Positions 33,901 through 42,200 of a stretch of 57,414 bases of DNA are shown one piece after another. The position numbers and the translations under genes are program-made. The notes under the pieces are model-generated. The model was given only the letters and a program-made list of their open reading frames with translations, made no database searches and was not told the DNA's origin. The stretch is from Rhodococcus sp. AW25M09 (GTDB taxonomy: Bacteria > Actinomycetota > Actinomycetes > Mycobacteriales > Mycobacteriaceae), in NCBI RefSeq assembly GCF_000333955.1, contig NZ_CAPS01000134.1, forward strand, positions 1-57,414, read 5' to 3'. Within the stretch, counting starts at the first letter, position 1. The number at the start of each line of letters is the position of its first letter.

Positions 33901-36900
33901 GAATGCACAGGTGCGACAAGGGAGTTGAACTTGTCGTTGTAGATGTCGAGGAGCTGCTCGCGGCGCACCTCGTCGGCGTGCAGCGCCCACTGCCCGAACT
34001 CTTGTGAGAGCCGCCGGGCCTTCGATTGCGCGGCGCGGGTCGCAGCATCGTGGATTGCGCCTGCGCCCGCACGATCACGGAACTCCTTCGAGCTGGTGAT
34101 CTCGACGGTGTCGCTGTTGAGCAGGTCTTGGAGAAGCTCTTTCCATGTGTAGTCCCCGGCGCGCATCCCGGCGTTGGCGATCCCGCGGTCTTCGGCGGGA
34201 CGGTGCTCGAAGTTGAACTTCGTCGACCATGCGTGACGTTTGGGCATCAGTGCCCACTTGAGGTCCTGCTCGTTGCTGCCCGGGTAGTGGCCGACAGCGA
34301 CCTCCCAGCGCCCCGACGCCCGTTCGATGGTCACCGAGACATCGCTCGGCACCTCGAACGTCTCGCGGACGAACTGGGTGTAAGTCTCGATCGGCACCCA
34401 CGGCGCACCGAGGGAGACATCGACGTCGGTCTTACGCGGTGGGATGACCGCGCTGAGGGCGTCGACGTTCGCCTGGTAGCGGGGATCGAGCGCGGCGACC
34501 TCTTCGGCGTCGGCGAGCTTGGTGCGGACGTTGCCCGACAGATACGTCGACGAGGACACCCAGCGGGTCGGGTCGGTCAACGTACGGAAGGCCCGTCCTT
34601 CCATCTGAGTCTCGGCCTGCTCGGCAGTGGTGCCGAGCAGTTCGGCAATCCGTCCGACGTCGAGGCGGGCTTGCTCGTCGAGACTGATGGCCATCGCTTC
34701 GTCGACCGTCTCGGCGTAGTCCCGCAGCTCACGCGAATGCAGGACGTCGGTGTGGAAGATCGCCGCCTTGCGGGCGGTCATCGTCTCCTCGTCGAAGTGT
34801 TCGAGCGCGAACACCGGCGCGAACGTCGGATCGGTCCGTAGGGCTTTGCCGAGGTGGCTTTGTAGCTTGGTGGGCTGGCGGGGATTGATCCACGCATCGT
34901 CGGAGAGCCGGCCGTAGACGTCTTCGGGGATCTCTCCGGCGTACGGGTCTCCGGCGACGCCTTCGTCCTTACGCCAGGTGTCGATCAGCTTCGTCAGAGC
35001 GGCGTCGTGCTGGGCGTCGGTGAGGTCTTTGGGCACAGTCATGGTGAATCGGTTGATATAGCCGTAGCGGCCGACGTAGGCGTCGTACTGCTCTCCCAGG
35101 ATCTCCCGCAAGGCTTGCCGCTGTCCGGTGCTGGTAGCGGCGTCCTTCTGCGACTCGATCAACGCGCGGGTGGTGTCGCGCAGGGCGAGGAGCTGCCCCC
35201 ATTCGTCGACCTGTTTGGCTCCGCGTGTGTTCACCGGCTCCCAATCCTGCGAATTCCAGCATTCGATCGTGTTCGCCTGGTCGTCGTGGCGCAGTGTTCC
35301 CACCGCCAGATCGTTCTCTGCGGGGCCGCGTCCTGCAGCGACGAGCCCGCGCTCGAAGTCCTCGCGGGTCGGGCCGAGGGTGTCGCGCCAGGACGCGGTG
35401 TGTCCGAGTCCAGCAGCTTTCGCGGCGTCGACGATGGTTCCGAGCTGGTCTTCGACCAGTGACGGGAGGTCGACGCCGTCGCGGGCGGCGACGGAGAGGG
35501 TGTCGTTGCCGTACATGCCGTGCCCGACCCGCAGGTCCCCGAGCACCCATTCGGGGTGATCGGTGTAGACGGCGTTGATCGGCACGCCTTTGTCCTCGCC
35601 GGCATCGTCGAGAGCGGTGGCGTTCTCGAGCTGCAGGAACCGCTCGGTCAACGGTGCAGGTTTCGCCCCGTCGGCGCGTCGGCGCAGCACGAGGATGTCG
35701 GTGACGACCTCCGTGCCGGCGACGCGGCGGAACGCGTTGGACGGCAACCGCACTGCCCCGACGAGGTCGCCGAGGGCGGCGATGTCGCGGCGGGCCCGTT
35801 GGTTCTGGGCGTCGAGGATGTAGCGGGACGTCAGGACGGTGACGTAGCCGCCGGGTGCGGTCATGGCGAGAGATTTGACGATGAAGTGGTTGTGGATCGA
35901 GTGCTTGGCCTGGTTGTGGACCGGGTCGTAGAGCCGGTAGTCCCCGAACGGGACGTTGCCGATCGCCGCGGTGAACGAGGACTCCGGTGCGGTGGTCTTC
36001 TCGAATCCTTCGCCGCGGATCTGCGCCGACGGATTCAGCGCGGCCGCGATCGCGGCGGTGGTCGCGTCGAGCTCCACCCCGACCATCTGCGCCGACGCCG
36101 GGGCGTGAGCGATGAACGTCCCTGCCCCGCAACCCGGTTCGAGAACTCGGCCGCCGGTGAACCCGGCCCGGATCGTCGCCTTCCACATCGCGGCAGCGAT
36201 GGCAGGGTCGGTGTAGTGAGCGTTGAGGATGGTCCGCTGCGCCTGAGCCCACGCGGTGTCGTCGAGTAGGGCGCGGACCTGCTCGCGTTCGGTGTTCCAG
36301 TCGTCGCGGCGTGGGTCGAAGACCTGCGGTGTCGCGCCCCAACTCGACCAGCGGGCGAGGACCGCTTGCTCGTCGGCGGTGGCGTAGCGGTCCTGCGCGG
36401 TGACGACGGCGAGAGTGCGCATGGCGTCGATGTTCGCGGCCACACGCGCTTTCGCTCCGGACGGCACGAGAACCTGTGTGCCGGGACGGAAGTCGACGGG
36501 CTCGACGTTCCACAGTCGCTCGGCGACCGTCTGAGTGTCGACCACCATCCCTTCGGTGGTGTCAGGGACTGCGGTAGTCGCCGTGGGATCGGGGGTCGGT
36601 TCTATTGTGGGGGAGTCGGTCTCGACCCTGGACGGGGGAGTGCTCTGCGCGGCGAGGAGTTGATCGACGCGGCGACCGTCGACGGCGATCAGGTGACGAC
36701 TCTGATTGCCGTAGCTGATCGCGCCAGCGTGATCGTCGGGCCCGAGAGTCTTCTGATTCTCTTCCGGAATCAGCGACACATCGCCCGCGCGTCGCAGCTC
36801 CATCAGTGCATCGGTGACCTGCTCGGCGGTCAGTGTCCCGTCGAGGTCGGCGCGGATCCGCGCCAGCCGCACGTACGCCTCGTCCTCGCGGGCGAGCCGG

Positions 36901-37322
36901 CCGTAGGCATCGCGCACCAGCTCTGTCGCCGACGGCGGTACCGCAGGGCCGTCGACGGCGGTGTCCGCGACGACCTCCGGTGCGGGCTGCAACTCCGGCA
37001 CCGGTGGGGAAGCAGCATCAACGACGAGGATCTCCGGGTCGACCGGCACCGGGAGCGGTGTGCCGCCGACGTCGGTGGCAGTCGGATCGATCGGTGCGGC
37101 CCCGTCGGCGTCGAACGAGAACAGATCCAGCTGGGCGTCGGATTCGCTGCGCCGGTTTACTTTCCGCTTGCCGCGTGCTCGGCCACCCTCTCGTCGAGCA
37201 GGCTCGTGAACGAAAGAAACAGCGGGTGGCTCTGCGACGTCGGGTAGGGCAGGTCGTCCTCGATCCTCGCCTGCAACAGATGCATCGCGTAGTACCGGAA
37301 CTGCACCGGCTTGTCCTTCCAC
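30984..37322 (-). CDS. Giant N6-adenine methylase / SNF2-type helicase, DarB-like anti-restriction candidate
   Basis: About 2100 residues; the frame is open from 37877, so the start is uncertain. A methylase domain comes first, with SAM motif LEPGCGAGTF near 36110-36140 and NVPF at the catalytic position near 35955. The helicase follows: Walker A GAGKTGT near 33775, IDEAHEF near 33305-33325, and the C-lobe GTGTNIQDRA and QREGRIIRQGNQN near 32240-32340. The end is coiled coil. Phage P1 DarB and related plasmid proteins have this layout and protect incoming DNA from type I restriction. QLDLF, a clamp-binding-type motif, lies near 37110, so the true start must be upstream. GTG 37322 is chosen provisionally and overlaps the next gene. 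Confidence 0.8.
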   Translation of the reverse strand: MEGQAGAVPVLRDASVAGEDRGRPALPDVAEPPAVSFVHEPARREGGRARGKRKVNRRSESDAQLDLFSFDADGAAPIDPTATDVGGTPLPVPVDPEILVVDAASPPVPELQPAPEVVADTAVDGPAVPPSATELVRDAYGRLAREDEAYVRLARIRADLDGTLTAEQVTDALMELRRAGDVSLIPEENQKTLGPDDHAGAISYGNQSRHLIAVDGRRVDQLLAAQSTPPSRVETDSPTIEPTPDPTATTAVPDTTEGMVVDTQTVAERLWNVEPVDFRPGTQVLVPSGAKARVAANIDAMRTLAVVTAQDRYATADEQAVLARWSSWGATPQVFDPRRDDWNTEREQVRALLDDTAWAQAQRTILNAHYTDPAIAAAMWKATIRAGFTGGRVLEPGCGAGTFIAHAPASAQMVGVELDATTAAIAAALNPSAQIRGEGFEKTTAPESSFTAAIGNVPFGDYRLYDPVHNQAKHSIHNHFIVKSLAMTAPGGYVTVLTSRYILDAQNQRARRDIAALGDLVGAVRLPSNAFRRVAGTEVVTDILVLRRRADGAKPAPLTERFLQLENATALDDAGEDKGVPINAVYTDHPEWVLGDLRVGHGMYGNDTLSVAARDGVDLPSLVEDQLGTIVDAAKAAGLGHTASWRDTLGPTREDFERGLVAAGRGPAENDLAVGTLRHDDQANTIECWNSQDWEPVNTRGAKQVDEWGQLLALRDTTRALIESQKDAATSTGQRQALREILGEQYDAYVGRYGYINRFTMTVPKDLTDAQHDAALTKLIDTWRKDEGVAGDPYAGEIPEDVYGRLSDDAWINPRQPTKLQSHLGKALRTDPTFAPVFALEHFDEETMTARKAAIFHTDVLHSRELRDYAETVDEAMAISLDEQARLDVGRIAELLGTTAEQAETQMEGRAFRTLTDPTRWVSSSTYLSGNVRTKLADAEEVAALDPRYQANVDALSAVIPPRKTDVDVSLGAPWVPIETYTQFVRETFEVPSDVSVTIERASGRWEVAVGHYPGSNEQDLKWALMPKRHAWSTKFNFEHRPAEDRGIANAGMRAGDYTWKELLQDLLNSDTVEITSSKEFRDRAGAGAIHDAATRAAQSKARRLSQEFGQWALHADEVRREQLLDIYNDKFNSLVAPVHSGAHMSFPGLGDKYSPYPYQRDAAARIVSEPTVLLDHVVGAGKTGTILMGAMELKRLGLANKPWVVVPNHIIDQVVREAGQWYPGARILSGSAATDAEGRRLLVAQSASQDWDMVIVPRSVFSSIGVDPGTKAEYIRGQVAELDDELGNVDEGLTKKRLEAMKAKLEEKLETALEQAGKDRGLTFEASGADYLFIDEAHEFKNLARASGVTELANSGSHRATDMDLKLNYLRSMRREEAITKGIPQEEYIERVATFATGTPVANSLAELWVMQHYLRPDLLEDAGVATINDWGATFTDTVERVELNSSGSRLRAVTRVGEFTNVGDLIGMTSVYTDAVTRDQVPANLPVKDGGRNTDVTFTPALEVQDFIADLGYRADHADAKRPDIDNALKVANDGRNATLDPRVAHLDPAPPEHSRAHIVAQRILDVHNDSSENTYLDSAGAPHPTPGALQIVFCDRSTPKADGSWSIYDGIRAELLAGGMEPARIAYVHDYPKPSEKARLFEMCRTGKVSVVFGSTEKMGTGTNIQDRAIALHHVDVPWRPADLEQREGRIIRQGNQNAHVKVFNYVAEKTFDTVMWQTVHRKAHFIEQLKKADRSMRRVVDLDSDSLAENSAMTKALATGDDRYIQQIELDSQLQELQSEADSHFAEQRSIERDRDRLRREVPRARQRVAGLKEAAPVLKGRREVDRWPGMTIRGKFYDTRSDAANAMANALQGTYQALKGEGLTKTMVIAEMSGFPIEASRSMQDSALYLSFSGLGSSTKVIEAHDLYPRIGDGDRSQHSLGLLTRVENMAYTVDTDLAKAERSLDRDEQRLDDLELVELSDFPKAVQLKDLSNEVSRLRREIKEAETSPEALARDAARAERAAEKGREPKWSLMLNPTKALVEELGMENADEVRAMMHAKAVAAQHASAQNAGGSEHLQPGDTSTRPGHFLRAVEDGPGPAKPWKGTEREGPEAGHEPDNGYGLDS

Positions 37323-37771
37323 AGTGCGTCCGTCAGCCACAACGTCGACTGGATCGGATCCGCGCAGTTCAGTGGATCGCGCCACCGCTCCGGATCGCTC
37401 CGGTGCACCTGAATCCGCGCCCGATCCCGTTCCGCTTCCGCTTCTGGGCTCTCCTGATCCGGCGGATAGGCCTCCATCTCCACCGGGAGCTGGTTGTAGA
37501 TCTCCTCGTTGATCACGAAGTCCGTCGCCTGCGCCCACGCCTGGTTGATCAACCCGACCTGCTCCATGAACGGTGCCGGCTCCCCGTTCTCCCGCAGATA
37601 CCTCTCCAGAACCTGGCTCTGCATGTGGACCTTCATGTTGTCGATCCGCTCCGCTATCCGCTCGCTCTCCCGCTCGAGGAACTCCTGCTGATCGTCCGGG
37701 TTCAACTCCGGCGGCAGCCCCTGGTGCTCGAGATACAGCTTCATTATTTCTTGCGTTATCGGGTCGATCAT
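37157..37771 (-). CDS. Hypothetical helical plasmid protein upstream of the methylase-helicase
   Basis: 204 residues from ATG 37771, starting MIDPITQEIMKLYLEHQGLP. The composition is normal for a helical protein (ERIAERIDNMKVHM, LINQAWAQATDFV, PVQFRYYAMHLLQARIEDD), whereas the methylase-helicase frame over the same bases gives a Gly/Arg/Ser-rich string typical of a shadow. So this frame is coding here. Just upstream, in the other frame, MAKDSDDFQLDLF starts at 37835; a single indel would fuse it to this gene. No family is recognised. Confidence 0.65.
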   Translation of the reverse strand: MIDPITQEIMKLYLEHQGLPPELNPDDQQEFLERESERIAERIDNMKVHMQSQVLERYLRENGEPAPFMEQVGLINQAWAQATDFVINEEIYNQLPVEMEAYPPDQESPEAEAERDRARIQVHRSDPERWRDPLNCADPIQSTLWLTDALWKDKPVQFRYYAMHLLQARIEDDLPYPTSQSHPLFLSFTSLLDERVAEHAASGK

Positions 37772-38019
37772 GGGTCTCACTGTCCTCTGTCTCGGCAAAC
37801 AAATCGAGCTGGAAATCGTCGGAATCTTTGGCCATGGTGGGTGCGCTCCTGGAGTCGGGCGAGACGGGCATACGCAACCCGCACCTGCTGTGGTGGGAGG
37901 CGGTCGCTACCGTCGTCGTCGGTCGGAGACGCGCTCTCCGGCCACATCGGCCCTGGTGGGTCTAGCCACCCACCAGGGCCTCTGGCTACTTCGGTCAGGG
38001 GTTGTGTCAGGTTGTGCGG

Positions 38020-38487
38020 TCAGACGCCCAAGTCGTCGAACCATCCGGGCGGTGCAGCAACGAACTCGTTGCGCAGCGCTGGGGTGTTCTGATGGGAATC
38101 GCGGCTGCACCGGTACATCGGGCCGTGTTCGGCGTCGAGCATCGTGCGCAACTGTGGGTCGGCGTGATGGACCCACCACCCCGACATCGCCGCCCCGTCG
38201 TCATCGGCGGCCGTCGCGGACTCCCATGCGGTCCACAACGAGTGCAGCCGCACCACGACTTCGGGGTGCTCCCACCAACTCGGGCAGAACACCTGGTTCT
38301 TGCCGGGCGAGGTCGAGAGTTTGCGGGACACGATCGCCGAGAACCACGCATCGAACCAAGCATCGAACGTGGGAAATCGTCGGGGCTTTTCCTTGTCGGT
38401 CGAGGGGATCTCGTCGTGTACGCCCTCGTCGAATGTCGGCTCGTCGAATTCGGTCTCGTCGAAACTAGTCTCGTCGTGTTCGGTCAT
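38020..38487 (-). CDS. DUF4913-family plasmid protein
   Basis: 155 residues. The N terminus has a repeated acidic peptide (DETSF, DETEF, DEPTF). From about 55 the DUF4913 pattern follows: CPSWWEHPEVVVRLHSLW, MSGWWVHHADPQLRTML, GPMYRC and PPGWFD at the end. The family is typical of large actinobacterial conjugative plasmids, where it lies beside the coupling protein as here. Its ATG overlaps the coupling-protein stop by 4 bases. Its role in transfer is unknown. Confidence 0.85.
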   Translation of the reverse strand: MTEHDETSFDETEFDEPTFDEGVHDEIPSTDKEKPRRFPTFDAWFDAWFSAIVSRKLSTSPGKNQVFCPSWWEHPEVVVRLHSLWTAWESATAADDDGAAMSGWWVHHADPQLRTMLDAEHGPMYRCSRDSHQNTPALRNEFVAAPPGWFDDLGV

Positions 38488-40385
38488 CGGTACGGCTCCT
38501 CGTCGCTGATGGCGGTGACCGTCTCGGCGGTCGTGGCTGCTGTTCGCTCGACCTGGATCCGGTCCTTTTCGGGGATGCCGTAGCGGGCGAACGAGGAGTC
38601 GATGCCGTCGGCGTTCGGTCCGTCGGACCAGTACACCTTCACCACCAGCACCGGCCGGTTACCGGAGATCAATACCAGTGCGCGGGTTTTCGGGATCGCT
38701 CCCAGGTCGTCGACAGTCAGGATCGGTTCTTTCGACCAGGACTGCGACTTCGACGACGACCCGCCGTCGAACATGCCGCCACTGCGAGAGTTCGACCAGC
38801 GTTCGACGTCGTGGTCACCGACGAGCGCGGACAGCTCCGAGAGGGTGGTCTTGTCTTTCAGTCCGCCGCCGTACCAAAGGAAGTTCGCGGCATCGAGAAG
38901 CTGCTTGACCCCATCTTGGCCCCACACCTTCTGAGCTTGAGAGAGGTTCTGCACGATCGTCATCACACAGATCCCCTGCGAGCCCAGGTGGGAGTACCAG
39001 GCCGGGAGCTCGGGGAGGCGGCACACGTTCGCTGCCTCGTCGAGGATGCACAGCATCGGCACCGGCAACCGGCCGCGCGGACTGCGGCGGGCAATCCGTT
39101 GCGCGGCGTCGATGATCGACCCGATCAGCGCGGTGGTCTGCGCCGACGACGAATCAGGGCCTTCCTTCGACAGCGCGTAGAGGGTGTCACGGCTGGTGAC
39201 GAACTTCTCCACGACGAACTCTGTCATCGCGTGCGGATATCTCACTCCGGCACCGATCGTGGTGTCCGGAGTGTCCTCGGTGGACAGGTCAACTCTGTTC
39301 GGCGGCAGGATCGACATGGCGTAGGACTTTTCTTCCAGCAGGCCGATGAACCGGCGAGCCATGTCGTACAAGCCGTCTCGCTGGCGCGGGTTGAGATCGC
39401 TCGTCGATTTCAGGCGCATCGCGACGATGGCGTGCCCGTGCTCGAGCAGCAGCTTCTGGGGCAGTTCGTTCGCCTCGTCGGACAGCCAGCCGTAGACGTG
39501 CAGCAGATCTCCGCCACCGCACGCGGACGCGAACATCATCTGCGCCAACAACTCCTGTGCACCGCCGTCGAAGTAGGCGTCGACGCGGGCCGAATCGTCG
39601 CGCGATGCGGCAGCGAAGTACGAGGCGAGCTTGCGGGCGGCGACGATGGAGTCGATTCCGCGCAGCGGATTCCACCAGAACCCGTCGCCCGTGGTGAGCG
39701 GCCCTTCGGCGATTCCCTGCAGGTCGTAGCGCCACACCTTGCCGAGCTGCTCGCGGACACCGCGAGTGAAATCATGACCGTCCCGCTTGTTCGAGGTGAA
39801 CAGCGCCGCGCCGGGCGCGGTGCACAGTGCGTCGATCGCCAACGCCGCAGTCTTGCCCATACGAGGACCGGCGAGGGCGAACAGCATGTCCTCCCACGAC
39901 ATGAACACCTTCTGATTGCCCTGGACGGTGCGTCCGACGACGACCCCGATGTCGGAGTCGTCGAGGGTGTCCAACTCGGCAAGATCGGATCGCAGCGACT
40001 TCGCGCGTTCGCGTGCCTGCTTGCCGGTCACCCCGGTCAGCTTCGATGTCGGTCCCATCAGGCGGGCCTTGGCGTCGACGTCGTTCTTGCCGCTTCCCGT
40101 TGCGCGGGCAGCGGCGGCGACGCCGGTGAGACCGGAGACGATGATCACCGCGATCACGAAGATCCATGTCGACACGCTCGGCCACGTCAGCGTCCCGCCG
40201 GCGACTGAGAACAGCGCCCCGAACGGGTTGACGGGGATATCTTCACCGGTGTCGACGAAGACGTGCCCGAGCCACAGTGAGCCGTAGCCGAGCGCGATCA
40301 ACACGATCACCACCGAGACGGCGATCAACGGAAACGTCGACGACGATGTCCCCGCTCCTTTGGAGGTCGGCTTCTTGGTCACCAT
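38484..40385 (-). CDS. traG: TraG/VirD4-type conjugative coupling protein (T4CP)
   Basis: 633 residues from ATG 40385. Two membrane helices lie at about 18-44 and 68-93. The ATPase domain follows, with Walker A GPRMGKTA at 173-180 and Walker B LCILDEAA at 445-452, then SHLGSQGICVMTIVQNLSQA, typical of VirD4/TraG. It should bring the TraA-DNA complex to the mating pore. Its start overlaps the preceding gene by 7 bases and its stop the DUF4913 start, so three genes form one operon. The mating-pore genes themselves (VirB4 and others) are not in the window. Confidence 0.92.
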   Translation of the reverse strand: MVTKKPTSKGAGTSSSTFPLIAVSVVIVLIALGYGSLWLGHVFVDTGEDIPVNPFGALFSVAGGTLTWPSVSTWIFVIAVIIVSGLTGVAAAARATGSGKNDVDAKARLMGPTSKLTGVTGKQARERAKSLRSDLAELDTLDDSDIGVVVGRTVQGNQKVFMSWEDMLFALAGPRMGKTAALAIDALCTAPGAALFTSNKRDGHDFTRGVREQLGKVWRYDLQGIAEGPLTTGDGFWWNPLRGIDSIVAARKLASYFAAASRDDSARVDAYFDGGAQELLAQMMFASACGGGDLLHVYGWLSDEANELPQKLLLEHGHAIVAMRLKSTSDLNPRQRDGLYDMARRFIGLLEEKSYAMSILPPNRVDLSTEDTPDTTIGAGVRYPHAMTEFVVEKFVTSRDTLYALSKEGPDSSSAQTTALIGSIIDAAQRIARRSPRGRLPVPMLCILDEAANVCRLPELPAWYSHLGSQGICVMTIVQNLSQAQKVWGQDGVKQLLDAANFLWYGGGLKDKTTLSELSALVGDHDVERWSNSRSGGMFDGGSSSKSQSWSKEPILTVDDLGAIPKTRALVLISGNRPVLVVKVYWSDGPNADGIDSSFARYGIPEKDRIQVERTAATTAETVTAISDEEPYR

Positions 40386-41041
40386 GCGTCCACACCAGCC
40401 CCGGTGGCCGTGGCGATGCCGCGGTCGATTTCGATGACGTTCGCGACTCGGTCGGTGATATCGATGACCGACTCCGACGGGCGGTTCTGTCGTGGTGTCT
40501 CTAGCATCAGATCGGCCAGACGGATCGGTTCGACGTCCGCAGCGGTGGAGGACACATCGAGGGTGCGTTCGGCGATGTCGTCGAAGTCGAGAGCGTCGAG
40601 CTCGGCCGGTAGCTCGAGAGCATCGAGCGACAGACCAGGGCGCAGTACCGCGTCGTCGATGCCGTTGTCGATCAAACGTTCCCGCCATGCATCCTCGTGC
40701 ACAGCCGTGCGGTCGAACGTGGCGTCCGCCCATTCCTGCTGCACCGGGTCGGTGAAGGTCTGCGCTGCGATCAGCTCGTGTGCAACACCGGTCGCGGCGA
40801 GAAATGCCGCAGCCCGCACCAACGACGCGTCGGAATCGAGCAGACCGAACGCGCGACTGTCACTGCGCGGCACGTAGGAGTGCGAGCGTGCGCGAATTTC
40901 TTCACGCCGGGTGTGCGCGCGGTCGGGCAGGCTACGGCGTCGTGCAGCAGCCAAGGTGGCGCGGCGACCACGTTCGTAGGCTGCTGCAGCGATCTGTGAG
41001 CGGCGCTGCAACTCGGCGGTCGAGACGGTGCGACTGGTCAT
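40379..41041 (-). CDS. Hypothetical protein upstream of the coupling protein
   Basis: 220 residues from ATG 41041. The first 55 residues are a strongly basic helix (RRSQIAAAAYERGRRATLAA), the rest acidic and helical, with VRAAAFLAATGVAHELIAA near 75 and a C-terminal DITDRVANVIEIDRG. No membrane segment and no family are seen. It starts the operon with the coupling protein and DUF4913, and so is likely a transfer-region protein. A leader ORF with the 32-bp element precedes it. Confidence 0.62.
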   Translation of the reverse strand: MTSRTVSTAELQRRSQIAAAAYERGRRATLAAARRRSLPDRAHTRREEIRARSHSYVPRSDSRAFGLLDSDASLVRAAAFLAATGVAHELIAAQTFTDPVQQEWADATFDRTAVHEDAWRERLIDNGIDDAVLRPGLSLDALELPAELDALDFDDIAERTLDVSSTAADVEPIRLADLMLETPRQNRPSESVIDITDRVANVIEIDRGIATATGAGVDAW

Positions 41042-41047
41042 CGACGG

Positions 41048-41221
41048 TCACCACCGTCGACATGGGGCGGGACTGGAAAATGGCTCGGCGAGAGCGGATG
41101 AGGAATCGACATGGAGGGCCTTCACTGGGAGCGTCGGCCAGCCCACAGCACGAAGACGTCGAGACCCGAAAAGGTGCGGCGCAGCGCTGTCGCTGGATGG
41201 ACGCTCGACCGTGACCCTCAT
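41048..41221 (-). CDS. 57-residue leader ORF before the coupling-protein operon
   Basis: ATG 41221 starts MRVTVERPSSDSAAPHLF and the frame ends with TGA at 41048, 7 bases before the next ATG. It begins in the 32-bp element shared with the leader ORF at 20481, which starts MRVTFER. The remaining sequence is unrelated. The GGTGGTGA near its end could serve as the ribosome site of the following gene, so it may couple translation. Confidence 0.4.
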   Translation of the reverse strand: MRVTVERPSSDSAAPHLFGSRRLRAVGWPTLPVKALHVDSSSALAEPFSSPAPCRRW

Positions 41222-41233
41222 CGACGGTCGAAC
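41202..41233 (-). repeat. 32-bp dyad element, copy 2
   Basis: TCGACCGT at 41205-41212 and ACGGTCGA at 41224-41231 form a perfect 8-bp inverted repeat around GACCCTCATCG. It is 30/32 identical to 20462-20493. In the minus direction a possible -10 (TACAGT) lies at about 41240-41245, so the element covers the transcript start and the leader ATG. Confidence 0.65.
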
Positions 41234-41297
41234 AGGACCTACTGTAGCGCACAGGAAAATGGACCGTCCGGCACGATGTCATGGAGGGATTCGGTTG

Positions 41298-42185
41298 CTA
41301 CCGGCGGGACTTCGGCGTCGGGCGAGCAAAGCTGACCGCATCCGGTGGATTCACCGGGTGGTTGAACACCGCAGCCTTCGCGACGCGTCCCCGCTCGGTT
41401 ACGGGCGTCGAGTCGTGTGGCGTGGAGTATTCGGTCACGAGGTCGACGGCGAGGTCTCGGATTTTGATGTTTCGGCTCTGGGACAACTCGATGAGCGTCT
41501 CGAATGCGGCGTCGGCGTCGATACGGTGGATCGCCATGAGCATGCCTTTGGCTTGCTCGATCGGTGCCCGGTGCACCATGGCGGTGCGGAGCCCGGCGTT
41601 CTCGGTGCGGATGAGGTCGAATCGTTCGTAGTCGCCGAGTGCGCGGGCGAGCGCGCCGGTCAGGGCCGTCGCGGTCGCGACGTCACGATCATCGAACGCA
41701 GACGGTCTCTCTCCGTACAGGTTGAGGGACCCGAACCGGGTGCTCGAGCTGTAAAGCGGGGCAGCGAGGAACGAGTAGATGTTCTCTCGGCGGGCGGAGG
41801 CGGCGAAGTCCGGCCAGCGCAGATCGGAGGCAATGGCATCGACGCGGACCACCTCACCGGTGCGGGCGGCGTGCAGGCACGGCCCGTCACCGGCCCGATA
41901 TTGATCGGAGTCGACGATCAGCGTGCGCACGTCACTGTGCACTGCGGTGAACGTGCGATCGGCGACCGCGACGGTCACCCCGCAACTGGCCGCGCCGTCG
42001 ATCGCATCAGCAGCGAGGGACACCAGCGTTCGAAGAGCGATGATGAGGTCGGCGTCGTCGGTGATCGTCGTACCGAGGACGGTCAGCAGGTCCGAGGACT
42101 GCTCGGGTCGATTCCACCGTACGGACGGTGCAGTGATGCTGGGCAACGACGCAGCGGTGGCTGTGCGAGCTTCGGACGCGTCCAT
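41298..42185 (-). CDS. GAF-ANTAR domain transcription antitermination regulator
   Basis: 295 residues from ATG 42185 (TTG 42200 is an alternative). A GAF sensor domain covers about 45-200, with DGPCLHAARTGEVVRVDAIA and IYSFLAAPLYSSSTRFGSLN. The ANTAR domain at about 210-265 reads RAPIEQAKGMLMAIHRIDAD followed by AFETLIELSQSRNIKIRDLA. ANTAR domains bind paired stem-loops in nascent RNA and prevent termination. The ligand of the GAF part is unknown. It follows a second GAF-ANTAR gene and a STAS gene on the same strand. Confidence 0.9.
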   Translation of the reverse strand: MDASEARTATAASLPSITAPSVRWNRPEQSSDLLTVLGTTITDDADLIIALRTLVSLAADAIDGAASCGVTVAVADRTFTAVHSDVRTLIVDSDQYRAGDGPCLHAARTGEVVRVDAIASDLRWPDFAASARRENIYSFLAAPLYSSSTRFGSLNLYGERPSAFDDRDVATATALTGALARALGDYERFDLIRTENAGLRTAMVHRAPIEQAKGMLMAIHRIDADAAFETLIELSQSRNIKIRDLAVDLVTEYSTPHDSTPVTERGRVAKAAVFNHPVNPPDAVSFARPTPKSRR

Positions 42186-42200
42186 CCGCCGAGTATTCAA

